Positions 5,029 through 6,898 of a stretch of DNA of 6,898 bases are shown here, piece by piece. Source of the DNA: an uncultured Planctomycetota bacterium. GTDB lineage: Bacteria > Planctomycetota > UBA1135 > UBA2386. A program made the translations under genes and the position numbers. The stretch is from positions 1-6,898 of the forward strand of contig CAIYFF010000058.1 of assembly GCA_903925435.1 (NCBI GenBank), written 5' to 3'. Within the stretch, counting starts at the first letter, position 1; each line of letters begins with the position of its first letter. Below the pieces are notes generated by a model that saw only the letters and a program-made list of their open reading frames with translations, made no database searches and was not told the DNA's origin.

Positions 5029-6833
5029 CACTGTCCTCCTCCAAACAGTCTCTCGTCGAGGTTCTCGTCCTTCGCGATGCGCTCCAGCTTCCAACCGCGC
5101 TGCGTTTGGCCATCGAACACCACGCGAACATTGCCATCGCGACAATGCATCTCGACCTTCTGCTTGCGCACGGGATCGCGCATCACGAAGCCTGCGGGCT
5201 TCCCATCGTCGAACAGCAACGCCTCCATCTCGCCATCGCCGACGAGCGAGAAGCGATACGCAGGCCTGCCGAGCACATGCGCGCCGCCCAGCAGGATCGC
5301 TTCGTCGAGGCGCTCGCCTAGATCGCATCCGATCCACAAGAACGGATTGCAACGCACATGGCGCTCTGCAAGCGCGGCGTCTTCGGCCGCGAGCGCTGGA
5401 AGCTTCGGTGACTTCACGATCGCGCGCTCGCCCTGATCGATGCGCAGCGATCCGCGCTGCAGATCACGCAGCAACGACCATCGCTCGCCGTTGGGACCGA
5501 CGAGCGTCATCGCGACGGTGCGATTCGGTTGCGACTCGGCTCGAATGCGCGCACGCATCGCTTTGGTCGCGATCTTTCGCTCGGCGAGGCTCGCAAGTCG
5601 CTCCGTATCCGCGCGCGCGTCGATGCTGCTGCCGGTGTCGAGCGGCGCGAGCCGGATGTCGACGAAGCGCGCGTCGCCAAATGCGCCCGCGTCGAGCAAA
5701 GGACGATGACCGAGTTCGATCCACGCGCCCGAGGGCAACACGCCGATGCGCGTCGCGAGTTGATTGGCAGAACGCACTTCCTCGCCATCGAACCGCACGA
5801 TCTCGTCGCCGAGCTTCACGCCCGCAGTTGCCGCAACCGAGTCGCGATAGAGCTGCTGCACGAACACGCCGTGCCGATCGTCACTGCCCTTCGCCTTCAT
5901 GAACCACGCGCTCATGTCGAGCGTGCCGTGCTCTGCGTGGCGGCCCGCGATGAGGTCCGGCAGGAAGTTCTTCACTTGGTTGCTCGCGATCGCGAAGCCA
6001 ACGCCGACGTTGACGCGACCGCGATCGCCGAGCGAGATGCGGCCGTTGATGCCGACGACCTCGCCCGCCTCGTTGAACAGCGGCCCGCCGGAGTTGCCGG
6101 GATTGATCGGCGCGTCGACTTGGATGCAGTCGGGGTAGACGAGCATCCGATTGCCTTGCCCTTCCTGGTAGCGATGCGTGCCCGACACGACGCCAAACGT
6201 GACCGTCGGCGTGAAGTCCGTCGCGAGCAAGAACGGGTTGCCCATTGCGAACACGGTCTGGCCGACGAGCAGCTCATCCGAGTCGCCGAGCGGTCGCCAC
6301 GGCCACTGCTGGCCTTCGGTCTTGGCGATCAGTCGCAGCACCGCGAGGTCGCTGCCCGGATCGACGCCGAGCACCACGGCTTCGTAGAGCTCGCCGTCAG
6401 GCAGCCCGACCTTCTTGTTGCGCCAGTGCTGCTTGCCCACTGGCCAATGCTGCTTTCGCCACTCGTCTTGCCACGACGCGATGAACGTCTTCTGCGCGGC
6501 ATCGTCGGCATCCGGGTTCTCGCTGCGCCACTTCGCAATCGCTTCGGCTGGTGGCTCAGGCGGCGCCGGCAGCACGTCCTTCTTGTCGACCTTCGCGTTC
6601 GTGTCGGGCGCGCCGATCACGTGGTAGTTGGTCAGCACATAGCCGCGCGGATCGAAGATCACGCCGCTGCCGCCACCCGGCGCGCTGCGATCCATCACCG
6701 AGCACACAGCGGGCGCGCATTGCGCGATCGTCTCGACGCGGCGGGACTCTGCTGCGCGAACTGCCGCGACATCGGGCTGTTGCTGCAACGAGACGAAGCA
6801 CGCGGACACCGACAGCGCGAACGCGAGCATCAT
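5028..6833 (-). CDS. Exported HtrA/S1C serine protease with PDZ domain, Trp-rich insertion and long C-terminal region
   Basis: 601 residues. The trypsin-like S1C domain (about 30-305) has an intact triad: H71 in GYVLTNYHVI, D162 in DPGSDLAVLRL and S248 in INPGNSGGPLF. It also has the G-x-G-F-A-I strand typical of HtrA/DegP proteases, which degrade misfolded or unwanted proteins in the cell envelope. A PDZ domain follows at about 312-385 (HGVFVQQLYRDSVAATAGVK, then LGDEIVRFDGEEV). Two features are unusual. About 60 extra residues (76-140), rich in Trp and charge, sit between His and Asp. A C-terminal region of some 215 residues is not a second standard PDZ; its end (about 512-590, GRPAYRFSLVGDGEMEALLF, then DDGKPAGFV) vaguely recalls LolA/LppX-type beta folds, which is only a guess. 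The N-terminus is a short hydrophobic segment with no basic residue. VSAC (9-12) fits a lipobox, so this may be a lipoprotein. No other ATG or GTG lies in frame upstream before a stop. First of the coupled pair. Confidence 0.92.
   Translation of the reverse strand: MMLAFALSVSACFVSLQQQPDVAAVRAAESRRVETIAQCAPAVCSVMDRSAPGGGSGVIFDPRGYVLTNYHVIGAPDTNAKVDKKDVLPAPPEPPAEAIAKWRSENPDADDAAQKTFIASWQDEWRKQHWPVGKQHWRNKKVGLPDGELYEAVVLGVDPGSDLAVLRLIAKTEGQQWPWRPLGDSDELLVGQTVFAMGNPFLLATDFTPTVTFGVVSGTHRYQEGQGNRMLVYPDCIQVDAPINPGNSGGPLFNEAGEVVGINGRISLGDRGRVNVGVGFAIASNQVKNFLPDLIAGRHAEHGTLDMSAWFMKAKGSDDRHGVFVQQLYRDSVAATAGVKLGDEIVRFDGEEVRSANQLATRIGVLPSGAWIELGHRPLLDAGAFGDARFVDIRLAPLDTGSSIDARADTERLASLAERKIATKAMRARIRAESQPNRTVAMTLVGPNGERWSLLRDLQRGSLRIDQGERAIVKSPKLPALAAEDAALAERHVRCNPFLWIGCDLGERLDEAILLGGAHVLGRPAYRFSLVGDGEMEALLFDDGKPAGFVMRDPVRKQKVEMHCRDGNVRVVFDGQTQRGWKLERIAKDENLDERLFGGGQ
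5034..5042 (-). promoter_or_regulatory. Strong Shine-Dalgarno site for the pseudoprotease gene
   Basis: GGAGGAGGA on the minus strand lies 5 bases before the ATG at 5028, inside the last codons of the upstream protease (F-G-G-G-Q-stop). Three consecutive Gly residues use GGA rather than the GGC otherwise preferred here, which suggests the codons are held for the ribosome site. Together with the TGATG stop/start overlap, it supports coupled translation. It is the clearest ribosome binding site in the window. Confidence 0.8.
6423..6455 (-). repeat. Short direct repeat encoding two KQHW tetrapeptides
   Basis: AAGCAGCATTGG (6455 to 6444) and AAGCAGCACTGG (6434 to 6423) differ at one silent base and lie 21 bases apart, in frame. 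They encode K127-Q-H-W130 and K134-Q-H-W137 within the insertion between catalytic His and Asp of the active protease. This suggests a small internal duplication of 7 codons or a repeated binding motif. Confidence 0.6.
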
Positions 6834-6841
6834 CGCGACGA

Positions 6842-6845
6842 CCTC
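6842..6845 (-). promoter_or_regulatory. Probable Shine-Dalgarno site for the active protease gene
   Basis: GAGG on the minus strand lies 8 bases before the ATG at 6833 and overlaps the TGA of a possible upstream gene (AAGTGAGG). A second in-frame ATG follows immediately at 6830. The first is kept for its spacing; the difference is one residue. Confidence 0.45.
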
Positions 6846-6897
6846 ACTTGCTCGCTCCAGTCGACTTCAGCACGCGCGCATCCGCGAACGCACAGTG
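6844..6897 (-). CDS. Possible C-terminal end of an upstream operon gene (cut by window edge)
   Basis: One minus-strand frame reads into the window from the right edge as HCAFADARVLKSTGASK and stops with TGA at 6846-6844, 10 bases before the protease ATG. Its third codon positions are mostly G or C, as in the real genes here, and the stop overlaps the GAGG ribosome site, a usual operon arrangement. Only 17 codons are visible, so neither reality nor function can be judged. A competing frame would end in an ATGA overlap at 6830 but has poorer codon composition. Confidence 0.35.
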   Translation of the reverse strand, partial: HCAFADARVLKSTGASK

Positions 6898-6898
6898 A

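Noticed and set aside
3961..5352. A longer 463-codon form of the pseudoprotease starting at 5352
   Set aside because: The extra codons overlap the C-terminal coding region of the protease in another frame, are Arg-rich shadow sequence, and bury a good signal peptide that starts at 5028 behind a strong ribosome site.
4742..5902. Open frame of 386 codons on the plus strand
   Set aside because: It is antisense to both protease genes, is dominated by Arg, Ala and Ser, and spans the well-supported gene junction at 5028.

Overview
The window is GC-rich, densely coded bacterial DNA from an organism that is probably a member of the Planctomycetota. I infer this from three things: an ECF sigma factor beside the TPR tail of what looks like a Ser/Thr kinase, a secreted protein ending in a C-terminal module I associate with planctomycete exported proteins, and sparse use of Shine-Dalgarno sites. 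No RNA gene, IS element, CRISPR array or phage gene is visible.

Layout: (1) 3-1082, plus strand: the C-terminal part of a TPR protein, open at the left edge and probably the tail of a planctomycete-type Ser/Thr protein kinase. (2) 1111-1701, minus strand, tail-to-tail with it: an ECF sigma factor. (3) 1816-3948, plus strand, divergent from the sigma factor: a secreted 710-residue serine hydrolase of the beta-lactamase/DD-peptidase fold. It has five N-terminal repeats of about 50 residues that resemble bacterial tandem repeat domain 1 of polyglycine hydrolases, plus a C-terminal all-beta-looking module. (4) 3961-5028 and 5028-6833, minus strand: a two-gene, translationally coupled unit. The upstream gene encodes an exported HtrA/S1C-type protease with an intact His-Asp-Ser triad, a PDZ domain, an unusual Trp-rich insertion and a long C-terminal extension. 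The downstream gene encodes a second exported S1C-PDZ protein in which all three triad residues are replaced (Gln, Gly, Tyr), so it is a pseudoprotease. (5) 6844-6897, minus strand: possibly the last codons of another gene of the same operon.

The most interesting element is the coupled active protease and catalytically dead paralogue. The stop of the first and the start of the second overlap as TGATG, behind the strongest ribosome binding site in the window. This suggests the two are made in fixed proportion and may act together, the dead partner serving as regulator, adaptor or scaffold. The second interest is the domain architecture of the serine hydrolase. The kinase/sigma pair looks like a signalling module; nothing in the sequence proves that it controls the secreted proteins next to it.
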